Shown: piece by piece, positions 1 through 6,076 of the stretch | How positions within the stretch are numbered: position 1 is the stretch's first letter | Layout: the number at the start of each line of letters is the position of its first letter | NCBI GenBank assembly: GCA_016206815.1 | Contig: JACQQT010000068.1 | Coordinates: 1-6,429, forward strand | Length of the DNA: 6,429 nt | Reading direction: 5' to 3' | Source: Candidatus Omnitrophota bacterium | GTDB lineage: Bacteria > Omnitrophota > Omnitrophia > Omnitrophales > Danuiimicrobiaceae | Notes under the pieces: generated by a model | Database searches by the model: none | Told to the model about the DNA's origin: nothing | The model's input: only the letters and a program-made list of their open reading frames with translations | Translations under genes and position numbers: made by a program

Positions 1-579
1 GTGAAATACCTCCGCTCCCATACGAAGCGCGTCCGAAAAATGCTCCGCTTTAAAAGGCATAATCATGAATTCCTGAAGATCCACGTTGTTGTCCGCATGG
101 ACGCCCCCGTTAATGATATTCATCATCGGAACCGGCAGTAGGGGCGAGGCATGCCTCGCCCCTACACTTTCCATTAGATAACGATAGAGTGACATTTTTT
201 GGGAATTGGCGGCTGCGCGCGCGCAGGCCAGCGACACTCCCAACATCGCATTGGCGCCCAAGGACGATTTGTTTTCGGTTCCGTCCAGCGAAATTAAAAG
301 CTGATCGATTTCATTTTGCTTCCCGGCATCTTTTCCGGTGATTGCTTTCCCGATTTTCTCATTCACGTTTTGAACCGCTTTCAAAACGCCTTTGCCGAGG
401 TAGCGTTTCTTGTCGCCGTCGCGAAGTTCCACCGCTTCGTGTTCGCCGGTGGAAGCGCCGCTCGGGACCGCGGCCCGCCCCAGCGTTCCGCCGCTTAAGA
501 CCACGTCCACTTCGACCGTGGGGTTTCCTCTTGAATCTAAGATTTCCCGCGCTTTTACTTTTTCAATTTTCATCGCCAT
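1..579 (-). CDS. eno: Enolase (2-phosphoglycerate dehydratase), N-terminal 193 residues, cut by window edge
   Basis: Enolase interconverts 2-phosphoglycerate and phosphoenolpyruvate in glycolysis, in the cytoplasm. The frame is open from an ATG at 579 to the window edge; about 45% of the usual 420-430 residues is present. Visible landmarks in order: AREILDSRGNPTVEVDV at 10-26; the mobile active-site loop PSGAST at 39-44; SSLGANAMLGVSLACARAAA at 107-126; PVPMMNIINGG at 149-159; and HADNNVDLQEFMI at 161-173. H161 and E170 correspond to the active-site His/Glu pair known in the family. The start is supported by AAGGA eight bases upstream; the ATG at 573 (M3) is a possible alternative. The gene follows the methyltransferase gene by 19 bp on the same strand and is probably cotranscribed. 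Odd point: residues 139-147 (VGARHASPL) are encoded by a perfect palindrome in the loop before PVPMMN. Identity is very secure. Confidence 0.97.
   Translation of the reverse strand, partial: MAMKIEKVKAREILDSRGNPTVEVDVVLSGGTLGRAAVPSGASTGEHEAVELRDGDKKRYLGKGVLKAVQNVNEKIGKAITGKDAGKQNEIDQLLISLDGTENKSSLGANAMLGVSLACARAAANSQKMSLYRYLMESVGARHASPLLPVPMMNIINGGVHADNNVDLQEFMIMPFKAEHFSDALRMGAEVFH
138..165. repeat. Perfect 28 bp palindrome inside eno, translated in frame
   Basis: The half-site GTAGGGGCGAGGCA is followed immediately by its exact reverse complement, giving a 28 bp palindrome without a spacer. It could form a GC-rich cruciform or RNA hairpin. In enolase it is read as VGARHASPL (residues 139-147) and keeps the reading frame. 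It is much more GC-rich than the flanking coding sequence. From memory, GARHASPL-type peptides recur in unrelated proteins of environmental bacteria, which fits a dispersed palindromic element; this cannot be verified from a single copy. No second copy lies in this window. Confidence 0.8.
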
Positions 580-598
580 TCCCCTGTTCCTTCAAACG

Positions 599-1342
599 TT
601 AGCGTCCTTCGACATCCAACAGGTGTGTTTTCTTCTTTAGAAATTGAAGCGCCACATAAACCGCCAAACCAAAAAGAAAAATACTCAGCCAAATCGGATC
701 GATGATTAGTTTTCGTTCTACCATGATATCTTTGATTAATCTCAACAGCGAAAATACGGAAATAATTCCGAAAAAGCCCGAATACTCCCGCCTCAGCGCA
801 TTCCGGAACTCAAAGGGAAGCTCCGGCGGCCGCCACAATTTCAAGCGCAGAGGCAAAAAAACGGGGGTTTCGCCCGCCCATTTTTGAAACCCATCTCCAA
901 ACTTTCCTCTCAAGAATTCTTCTTCGGCAAACATAATCTTTTCATAATAAAACCAAAAGACAAGCCCAATCACGATGGCAAACCATAACGATCCAATCGA
1001 TAAGGCAACGCCTATCCAAATCAAAAAATTCCCGAAATAAAGCGGATGACGAATGAGCGAATAAATTCCGGTCGTATTCAGGCTGTAAGCTCTTTGTTCC
1101 GTCACATTGCGTCCCGAAGTCCCGCGCGGCGCACAACCCACGGCATACATCCGAACCGCCAAACCTGAAAGCGAAATGAATAAACACATAATTTCCCAAG
1201 ACCGGCTGACTATATAATTTCCACTCAAATAATAAAAATGCCGAAGCGCCAGAAGAAACAGCCCGATTAAAATCAGCGGCAGATAACTCCGCCATCTAAA
1301 AAGCCAATTGCCTACTCTTTCAAATTCTTCTCTCAGCGCCAT
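599..1342 (-). CDS. Isoprenylcysteine carboxyl methyltransferase-family integral membrane methyltransferase
   Basis: This 247-residue membrane protein belongs to the ICMT/PEMT-like family, whose members transfer methyl groups from S-adenosylmethionine to membrane lipids or lipidated substrates. Hydrophobic segments lie near 19-36, 50-68, 101-133 (probably a helical hairpin), 187-203 and 213-236. The family signature is clear: GTSGRN at 74-79, TTGIYSLIRHPLYFGNFL at 90-107 with the RHP motif, then a Glu cluster (EEE, 140-142), FGDGFQKW at 148-155 and a Pro-containing end of the domain (TPVFLP, 159-164). The pattern recalls LmtA, the lipid A 1-phosphate methyltransferase of Leptospira, but the substrate cannot be settled from sequence. 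About 80 further residues with extra helices follow the catalytic domain. The ATG start has GAGG five bases upstream. A palindromic repeat separates it from purN, and eno begins 19 bp after its stop. The family call is solid; the substrate is unknown. Confidence 0.82.
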   Translation of the reverse strand: MALREEFERVGNWLFRWRSYLPLILIGLFLLALRHFYYLSGNYIVSRSWEIMCLFISLSGLAVRMYAVGCAPRGTSGRNVTEQRAYSLNTTGIYSLIRHPLYFGNFLIWIGVALSIGSLWFAIVIGLVFWFYYEKIMFAEEEFLRGKFGDGFQKWAGETPVFLPLRLKLWRPPELPFEFRNALRREYSGFFGIISVFSLLRLIKDIMVERKLIIDPIWLSIFLFGLAVYVALQFLKKKTHLLDVEGR

Positions 1343-1354
1343 AAAATCCTCTGT

Positions 1355-1430
1355 GTCATTGCGAGGCGCAATTTATTGAGGCCGAAGCAATCTCAGGGCT
1401 CATGGATTGCTTCGCTTCGCTCGCAATGAC
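1355..1430. repeat. Palindromic interspersed repeat (GTCATTGCGAG...CTCGCAATGAC) at the 3' end of purN
   Basis: This is an imperfect inverted repeat with two perfectly paired blocks. The outer stem pairs GTCATTGCGAG (1355-1365) with CTCGCAATGAC (1420-1430). The inner stem pairs CGAAGCAATC (1383-1392) with GATTGCTTCG (1405-1414). The internal loop is asymmetric (17 and 5 bases) and the terminal loop has 12 bases. This is the widespread bacterial repeat whose translations give peptides such as LRAKRSNP or HCERSEAI in many genomes. Here it occupies most of the purN/methyltransferase gap, and its right arm encodes the last nine residues of PurN. It has no downstream T-run in either direction, so a classical terminator role is not supported; an effect on mRNA stability is possible. 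Confidence 0.85.
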
Positions 1431-2023
1431 GGCTGCTGCGTTTTGCCCGCCAGAAACAGCCGGATGGCTTCCGGATACAGTTCATATTCAACGGCATGCA
1501 CCCGCTCTTCAAGTGCCTCCAGCGTGTCTTCCGATTGAATCGGAATGCTTCGCTGCAAAATGACAGGCCCGGAATCAACGCCCTCATCGACAAAATGAAT
1601 CGTCACCCCCGTTTCTTTTTCTTTGGCGCGATACGCATCCCGAATCGAATGCACTCCCGGATACTTCGGAAGCAGACTCGGATGGATATTCAAAATGCGC
1701 CCTTTCCACATTCTGACAAATTCAGGCCCCAAGATCCGCATAAAACCCGCCAACAGGATCAATTCAACTCCGTTTTCTTTCAATTGCTTTGAGATTTCGG
1801 CGTCGAACTCCGCTTTGGAAGCAAAACCTTTCCGTTCGATCACCGCTGTCTTGAGTCCGAAATTCCCGGCCCGCTTCAGGGCATACGCATGGGGATTGTC
1901 GCAAACGACGAGGGCGATCTCGCAACCCAGCTTTCCTGCCTGAACCAAACGGGCAATATTTTCCAGATTGGTTCCGGAACCGGATGCGAAGACGGCTACT
2001 TTCTTCTTGGTCGGTTTATTCAT
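1400..2023 (-). CDS. purN: Phosphoribosylglycinamide formyltransferase, folate-dependent (GART)
   Basis: PurN transfers a formyl group from 10-formyltetrahydrofolate to GAR, the third step of purine synthesis, in the cytoplasm. The 207-residue product has the N-terminal VAVFASGSGTN (9-19), LLAGFMRILGPEF near 90-102, the catalytic block NIHPSLLPKYPG (112-123) with the family's N112 and H114, and EGVDSGPVILQ (147-157) with D150 as the catalytic aspartate. Length is normal for the family (about 190-215). I chose ATG at 2023 because AGGTGA lies five bases upstream; an in-frame GTG at 2032 would add three residues but falls inside that ribosome binding site. The start overlaps the end of rsmI by eight bases (ATGAATAA), so translational coupling is likely. 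Odd point: the last nine residues (SLRAKRSNP) and the stop come from a palindromic repeat, replacing or extending the native C-terminus without touching the catalytic core. Confidence 0.96.
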   Translation of the reverse strand: MNKPTKKKVAVFASGSGTNLENIARLVQAGKLGCEIALVVCDNPHAYALKRAGNFGLKTAVIERKGFASKAEFDAEISKQLKENGVELILLAGFMRILGPEFVRMWKGRILNIHPSLLPKYPGVHSIRDAYRAKEKETGVTIHFVDEGVDSGPVILQRSIPIQSEDTLEALEERVHAVEYELYPEAIRLFLAGKTQQPSLRAKRSNP

Positions 2024-2705
2024 CTTTTTCACCTGCGATGACGATCGTCCACTCGCCTAAAATTTTTCGTTTCTCAAAGCAATGAAAGATTTCCGAAAGC
2101 TTTCCGCGAACGGTTTCCTCAAATTTTTTGGTCAACTCCCGCGAGACCGAGGCTTTCCGGTCACCCAAGACTTCCCGCATGGCCTTGAGTGTTTTCAAAA
2201 GGCGGTGCGGCGATTCATAAAAAATGAGCGTTCTGGGTTCACCGGCTAAGCGAGCCAAAGCCTCCCGCTTGGCTTTTTCTTTCGGAGGTAAATAACCGGC
2301 AAACGTGAACGCATGGACCGGAAGGCCGCTCAAAACCAAGGCGCTCACAAAAGCGCTCGGTCCCGGGATGGTTTCTACCCGAACGCCCGCTCGGATGGTA
2401 TCCCGGACCAAATCAAATCCGGGATCCGAAATGAGAGGAGTGCCCGCATCGCTTACGATCGCTGCGGATGTCCCCGACATTAACTCCGAGACAATCGTCT
2501 GCCGTTTGGTCTCCGACGTATGATCATGGAACGAGCGGAGGGGTTTCTTGATTTCAAAGTGTTTCAACAAAACGCCGCTTCGCCGGGTATCTTCACAAAG
2601 GATAAAATCAACTGCTTTCAAAACTTCAACCGCGCGGAACGTCATGTCGCCCAAATTTCCGATAGGAGTAGCCACCAAATACAAAATCCCGTCCGGCGAA
2701 TCCAC
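2016..2705 (-). CDS. rsmI: 16S rRNA (cytidine(1402)-2'-O)-methyltransferase, short form
   Basis: RsmI uses S-adenosylmethionine to methylate the ribose 2'-OH of C1402 in the decoding centre of 16S rRNA. The 229-residue product carries the tetrapyrrole-methylase fold signatures of this family: LYLVATPIGNLGD (8-20), EDTRRSG (38-44), SDAGTPLISDPG (85-96), IPGPSA (113-118), FYESPHR (162-168), SREL.KKFEE (188-197) and GEWTIVIAG (217-225). It ends just after the last motif, whereas E. coli RsmI has 286 residues; the usual C-terminal extension is absent, as in some other bacteria. The start is GTG at 2705, supported by GGAGG nine bases upstream inside the preceding gene. It starts 2 bp after the stop of the AtpI-like gene and overlaps purN by eight bases. 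Identity is very secure. Confidence 0.95.
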   Translation of the reverse strand: MDSPDGILYLVATPIGNLGDMTFRAVEVLKAVDFILCEDTRRSGVLLKHFEIKKPLRSFHDHTSETKRQTIVSELMSGTSAAIVSDAGTPLISDPGFDLVRDTIRAGVRVETIPGPSAFVSALVLSGLPVHAFTFAGYLPPKEKAKREALARLAGEPRTLIFYESPHRLLKTLKAMREVLGDRKASVSRELTKKFEETVRGKLSEIFHCFEKRKILGEWTIVIAGEKDE

Positions 2706-2707
2706 AA

Positions 2708-3088
2708 TTAAGGACCTCCGAGACGGTTATTTTGCAACCGGTCGCGAAGCAGATAATCCAAGAGCGTCGCGATATAAAAAGAAAGAAAACCCAAAATCGC
2801 GCTTCCGAGCTGCTGCTTTCCCCATTGCAACACCAGCAAAAATAAAGCGGCGAGTGCCACATATCGAATGAAAAATTGGAATTGAAACTTGCGCGTTTTC
2901 CGGCCGGCTTCCTGCTCTGCTCCGCTGTAAGAGCGCCTCAAACTCGCCAGCAGCGTCACAAAATTAAGGACGCCGATTAAAATACCGGCCCACCAGCCCA
3001 TGGCAAGCTCCGGGCGATGAATCCAGGCGAGCGCCGCCGTTCCGACAATACCGACCCCTAACGCACAGTAAAAAGAAATTTTATTCAT
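2708..3088 (-). CDS. Small four-helix membrane protein, ATP synthase protein I (AtpI)-like
   Basis: The 126-residue product has four predicted membrane segments, at about 5-23, 31-51, 72-89 and 93-113, with a charged cytoplasm-like loop (52-70) and a basic tail. The second segment (GWWAGILIGVLNFVTLLASLRR, within 31-52) and the third, preceded by FFIRY (72-76), fit the ATP synthase I chain family, whose members assist assembly of the F-type rotor ring or influence ion uptake. No catalytic motif is expected or seen. It starts 3 bp after the stop of the polyprenyl synthase gene and has no clear Shine-Dalgarno site, suggesting reinitiation. Unusually, no other atp gene lies nearby: the next gene is rsmI. 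The family call rests on topology and a few residues, so a different small membrane protein is possible. Confidence 0.6.
   Translation of the reverse strand: MNKISFYCALGVGIVGTAALAWIHRPELAMGWWAGILIGVLNFVTLLASLRRSYSGAEQEAGRKTRKFQFQFFIRYVALAALFLLVLQWGKQQLGSAILGFLSFYIATLLDYLLRDRLQNNRLGGP
2715..2719 (-). promoter_or_regulatory. Ribosome binding site GGAGG setting the GTG start of rsmI
   Basis: On the minus strand GGAGG ends nine bases before the GTG at 2705. It is also read as the Gly-Gly codons near the C-terminus of the upstream membrane protein, so rsmI translation is embedded in the end of that gene. It is the strongest Shine-Dalgarno site in the operon and is the reason for preferring GTG at 2705. 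Confidence 0.7.
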
Positions 3089-3091
3089 AAA

Positions 3092-4081
3092 TTAACGATT
3101 TCGTTCGACGACATACCGAAGGAGGGCTTCGAGGCTGCGGCGGGTTGGCGTATCGGAAAAGACGGATAATTCAAGTGCTGCACGGTCCGTAAATTCACGG
3201 GCTTTTTGAATCGAATAATCAATGGCCCCATGTTCCCGGAGCAATAACACCAAATCTCCAAGCTGGGCGGAATCAAGGCCCGATTTGACCTTCGAAAAAA
3301 TCTCGGCCTTCCCGCGTTCATCCAGAAGCGCAATCAACCGAATCAAAGGAAGCGTCAGGACACCCGCCTGAAGATCCGCCCCCAGCGTTTTCCCGAATTC
3401 ATTTTCCTGCCCCATGAAATCCAGACAGTCGTCCATAATCTGAAACGCCATTCCAAAATACGTGCCGAAGCGCTTGAGCGAAAGCGCGCGTTCGATCTCC
3501 AATCCTCCCAAAATTGCTCCCGATTCCAGACAGGTCGCCAGCAACGCGGCGGTTTTACGCTCGATAATCGTAAAATAAGTTTCTTCTTTTAAATTGAAGT
3601 TGTTCTTCTCATTGAGTTCCAAAATTTCGCCGTCGCAAACGATACCTGCTGTTTGCAAAAACGCCGCAATCACCTGTTCACTCTTTGTATCGAAAATAGC
3701 GCCGATGGCTTTATCATGCAGGTAATCCCCTACCAACACGGCCACCTGCGGATTCCATTTTGCATGGACGGTCGGCAAATTCCGCCGCAAGTAAGCCGAG
3801 TCGATGATGTCATCATGAATCAGCGTGGCCGAATGAAAAATCTCAAGCGCCGCCGCGGTTAACACGGCGGATTCCGGAAGATGTTTTCCGAAACTTGCTC
3901 CAAAGAGAACCAGCGCCGGCCTTAGAAATTTTCCCTTGGCCTTAAAAAAATAGTGGATCACTTCGCTTGAAAGCGGATTCGCGGTCGTCAGGATTTCTAA
4001 AATCTTGGACTCAACCGCCGGCAGGCGGTCTTGAATGGGCTGGTAGATTTCTTCAAGCGTGAGGACTGTCTTCTGTTCCAT
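3092..4081 (-). CDS. Polyprenyl diphosphate synthase, long-chain trans type (octaprenyl/heptaprenyl-like)
   Basis: This 329-residue trans-prenyltransferase condenses isopentenyl diphosphate onto an allylic diphosphate to build the side chain of a quinone or similar lipid. Visible motifs: GKFLRP (50-55); the first Asp-rich motif DDIID (90-94) followed by LRR (98-100) and PTVHAKW (103-109); VGDYL (117-121); GEILEL (151-156); the second Asp-rich motif DDCLD (217-221); and GKTLGADL (230-237). The fifth residue before the first motif is alanine (A85), not a bulky aromatic. In this family that permits a long chain, as in IspB, so a C35-C45 product is inferred. The segment AGVLTLP lacks the Lys often found in EGKLTLP, which is also seen in heptaprenyl synthases. 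Length is typical. Its ATG overlaps the preceding stop by one base (TAATG). Ubiquinone versus menaquinone use cannot be told here. Confidence 0.92.
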   Translation of the reverse strand: MEQKTVLTLEEIYQPIQDRLPAVESKILEILTTANPLSSEVIHYFFKAKGKFLRPALVLFGASFGKHLPESAVLTAAALEIFHSATLIHDDIIDSAYLRRNLPTVHAKWNPQVAVLVGDYLHDKAIGAIFDTKSEQVIAAFLQTAGIVCDGEILELNEKNNFNLKEETYFTIIERKTAALLATCLESGAILGGLEIERALSLKRFGTYFGMAFQIMDDCLDFMGQENEFGKTLGADLQAGVLTLPLIRLIALLDERGKAEIFSKVKSGLDSAQLGDLVLLLREHGAIDYSIQKAREFTDRAALELSVFSDTPTRRSLEALLRYVVERNR

Positions 4082-5082
4082 TAATCAATCTTAACTTTCC
4101 GAACGTCAACGCCGGCTTCTTTCAAAAGCTTTTGAGAAACGTTGCTCAGCGGATAATCCGTGTTGAAAACGACCTCCCGGATGCCGCTGTTAATAATCAT
4201 TTTGGTGCACAGGAGGCAGGGTGAATAGGTCGTGTAAAGCGTCGCGTCTTTAATGTTGACGCCGTGATAGGCGGACTGTGTAATCGCGTTTTCTTCCCCG
4301 TGAGAGCATAAACATTCGTCCAGCTTCGTTCCCGAAGCCGCCAGCTCGTTACAGCGCGGGCAGCCGCCTTCGTTGCAATTTTTCACCCCCCGCGGTGTGC
4401 CGTTGTAACCGGTCGCGATAATCCGTTTGTCCTTGACGATCACGGCGGCGACTTTTCGTTTGACGCAGTTGGAGCGGAGTGCGACTACTTTTGCGATCCC
4501 CAAAAAATATTCATCCCAATTCGGGCGTTTTTTTTTCTGCGCAATTTTCATCACGATCTGAGTCACTTCGTCCTGAAGCTTCTTCAGCGTCCCGGAATTT
4601 TGAACCGTGTAATCGGCAAGCGCAAGCGTCCGATCCAGCTGCTGGTCGCTCCGGACAGCGCTTTTCCCTTCCGCGCTCTCCAACCTCGTAAATTGTCCGA
4701 ACGTTTTCGGATCATTCTCACGCTTGCGTTTCTTCAAACGTTCGAATCTGACTTTCGGCGGTGCGGTCACATTCAGCAGCACAAAACCATTTTCAGCTTT
4801 GAGAGTTTTGGCTTCCGCCGGGTGGCGGACCGAATCAATGACATAATTTCGATCCGATTCCATCCGCTGGATCACGCGCTTTGCCAAAACATTTGGGCCA
4901 AATTTCCGGCGAAGTTCGTTGCCCTTCCGGATCAAGTTTTCGCGGGTCACGGGCTTCTTGGCTTTCGCGACCTCTTCCCGAACCACATCGGAAAGCGAAA
5001 GATATTCAAAGCCGCGTTCTTTCAAAAAACGCGCGGCTTCTCCTTTGCCTGAACCGTTTTTCCCGGTAAGACCGATAATCAT
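4081..5082 (-). CDS. Fusion of P-loop nucleotide-kinase-like domain and zinc-dependent dCMP deaminase
   Basis: Residues 1-180 form a P-loop domain related to dephospho-CoA/nucleotide kinases: Walker A GKNGSGKG at 7-14 (Lys13), DSVRHPAEA at 83-91 and a basic RFERLKKRKRE segment at 112-122. Residues 187-333 form a cytidine/deoxycytidylate deaminase domain: RPNWDEYF (186-193), TGYNGTPRG (224-232), the zinc and catalytic motif HGEENA (261-266, ligand H261, proton shuttle E263) and PCLLC (288-292, ligands C289 and C292). Extra cysteines at 236, 241, 244, 257 and 259 suggest a second structural zinc. dCMP deaminase makes dUMP for thymidylate synthesis. The usual HAE is HGE here. The order of domains and the deaminase motifs resemble fungal Dcd1 as I recall it. 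It is the first gene of the operon, with a weak ribosome binding site. The deaminase call is strong; what the kinase-like domain acts on is unknown. Confidence 0.9.
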   Translation of the reverse strand: MIIGLTGKNGSGKGEAARFLKERGFEYLSLSDVVREEVAKAKKPVTRENLIRKGNELRRKFGPNVLAKRVIQRMESDRNYVIDSVRHPAEAKTLKAENGFVLLNVTAPPKVRFERLKKRKRENDPKTFGQFTRLESAEGKSAVRSDQQLDRTLALADYTVQNSGTLKKLQDEVTQIVMKIAQKKKRPNWDEYFLGIAKVVALRSNCVKRKVAAVIVKDKRIIATGYNGTPRGVKNCNEGGCPRCNELAASGTKLDECLCSHGEENAITQSAYHGVNIKDATLYTTYSPCLLCTKMIINSGIREVVFNTDYPLSNVSQKLLKEAGVDVRKVKID

Positions 5083-5109
5083 CTGAGTGGATCCCGTCTT
5101 TGACGTCTC

Positions 5110-5138
5110 AATATACCAAAAATCCGTCTTAGATTAAA
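5110..5138 (-). promoter_or_regulatory. Candidate sigma70-type promoter with extended -10 for the seven-gene operon
   Basis: On the minus strand TATATT (5115-5110) is preceded by TGG, an extended -10 (TGn) motif. A weak -35 TTTAAT (5138-5133) lies 17 bases further upstream. The predicted start near 5103 would give a leader of about 20 bases before the ATG at 5082. This is the only non-coding stretch upstream of the operon, which strengthens the call. The -10 matches consensus at five of six positions and the -35 at three of six. Confidence 0.5.
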
Positions 5139-5150
5139 GAAATTCTACCT

Positions 5151-5179
5151 TTGCAGCTAAAGTGCTTCTTCTTTATACT
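5151..5179 (+). promoter_or_regulatory. Candidate sigma70-type promoter for the EamA gene, placing transcription start near the ATG
   Basis: TTGCAG (5151-5156) and TATACT (5174-5179) are separated by exactly 17 bases. The -10 matches consensus at five of six positions and the -35 at three. Transcription would begin around 5186-5187, which is the first base of the ATG at 5187, so the mRNA would be leaderless or nearly so. It is divergent from the operon promoter at 5110-5138. Confidence 0.45.
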
Positions 5180-5186
5180 AGGCCTG

Positions 5187-6068
5187 ATGAAGAAATCCGT
5201 TGCCGACCAAACTTCCAGAAGCATGTTGAAAATGACTCTTGCCGCCATCTCCTTCGGCATTATGGCCGCGTTCGTGAAAGCGGCTTGCGAAACCATTCCC
5301 TCATCCGAAGTTGTGTTTTTTAGAAGCCTCCTCGGATCCGCCGCGATCGGAATCATGATTTGGAAAGAAGGCGTTTCTTGGAGGGGAAAAAACCGGCGCG
5401 TTCTCGTGCTGCGCGGCATGTTTGGTTTTGCGGCGTTATCCCTGCATTTTTACGCCATTTCCGAGCTCCACTTGGGGACGGCGGTCATGCTCAACTACAC
5501 CGCGCCTATTTTTGTGGTCATTTTAGCCCGGATTCTGCTGCGTGAACGGACGCTTTGGATCGTCAAAGCCGCTATTTTATTTTCCTTTCTCGGCCTCTAC
5601 CTGCTGGCGGCTCCCCAATTCGAGGCCAAGCCGATTCCGATTCTGCTGGGAATCTTGTCCGGTATTTTCGCTGCGGTCGCCTACGTTTTGATTCGCTTCA
5701 ATGATGAAGATGAATCGCCCTACACGATTATCTTCTATTTCACGGCCATTTCCACGATCGGTTCCGTCCCGCTCCTGGCGCTTGGTTTTCACTGGCCGAA
5801 TCTGAGTGAGTGGATTTTGCTGGCCGGCGTGACGGCCGGCGCCTTTTTCGGACAAGTCTGGCTGACGCGGTCCATCCAAAATGCTCCGGTCGCTTCCGTT
5901 TTGCCGTTTGCTTATCTGACACCCGTTTTTGCGGCGGTCGCGGGAGTTTTATTTTGGAAGGAATACTTAGATTTTCAAGCCATGCTGGGCGGGGGAATTA
6001 TCATTTTGAGCGGCGTCACCATCTACCTGTTCCGCAAACGGACCGTTTTCATCCCCATCGAAGAATAG
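5187..6068 (+). CDS. EamA/DMT-superfamily transporter, ten transmembrane helices
   Basis: The 293-residue product has the two-fold EamA layout of the drug/metabolite transporter superfamily, with about ten hydrophobic segments spread from 16 to 283. The first repeat includes AAISFGIMAAFVKAA (19-33), FFRSLLG (44-50), a helix around 75-92 and GTAVMLNYTAPIF (97-109). The second includes GILSGIFAAVAYVLIR (155-170), LAGVTAGAFFGQVWLTRSIQ (212-231), and ASVLPFAYLTPVFAAVAGVLFWKE (236-259). Members export metabolites, amino acids or drugs across the inner membrane; the substrate is not predictable. I chose ATG at 5187. An in-frame TTG at 5151 would add 12 residues but overlaps the likely -35 element, and neither start has a good Shine-Dalgarno site. 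Residues 193-250 are repeated in the inverted copy downstream. Length is normal for the family, so this copy appears intact. Confidence 0.92.
   Translation: MKKSVADQTSRSMLKMTLAAISFGIMAAFVKAACETIPSSEVVFFRSLLGSAAIGIMIWKEGVSWRGKNRRVLVLRGMFGFAALSLHFYAISELHLGTAVMLNYTAPIFVVILARILLRERTLWIVKAAILFSFLGLYLLAAPQFEAKPIPILLGILSGIFAAVAYVLIRFNDEDESPYTIIFYFTAISTIGSVPLLALGFHWPNLSEWILLAGVTAGAFFGQVWLTRSIQNAPVASVLPFAYLTPVFAAVAGVLFWKEYLDFQAMLGGGIIILSGVTIYLFRKRTVFIPIEE
5761..5936 (+). repeat. Left arm of a 176 bp near-identical inverted duplication (inside the EamA gene)
   Basis: This segment pairs with 6429-6254 read on the opposite strand, differing at only two of 176 positions (5779 and 5824, both C here and G in the copy read in the same sense). 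The match ends after GCGGCG at 5936. The other end is set by the window edge, so the true arm may be longer. The spacer between arms is 317 bp (5937-6253). Confidence 0.97.
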
Positions 6069-6076
6069 TCGCCGTA

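Noticed and set aside
316..640. Overlapping plus-strand open frames of 60-86 codons
   Set aside because: They lie antisense to enolase and the start of the methyltransferase tail, are rich in Arg/Pro and Phe/Ser of shadow type, and have no family features.
942..1295. Minus-strand open frame of 117 codons within the methyltransferase gene
   Set aside because: It is an alternate frame of a well-supported membrane methyltransferase and has no independent start signal or recognisable motif.
1355..1430. Intrinsic terminator after purN
   Set aside because: Stable pairing exists, but no U-tract follows in the direction of transcription and the next gene continues on the same strand; a dispersed repeat explains it better.
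4600..5052. Plus-strand open frame of 150 codons
   Set aside because: It is antisense to the kinase/deaminase fusion, which is strongly supported by motifs; the antisense product shows no domain pattern.
4081..5082. Anti-phage AvcD-type deaminase defence system
   Set aside because: The protein is far shorter than AvcD-type proteins as I know them, has no adjacent toxin or RNA antitoxin that I can see, and starts a housekeeping operon.
5577..5922. Minus-strand open frames opposite the EamA gene
   Set aside because: They are basic, low-information shadow translations of a hydrophobic coding sequence.
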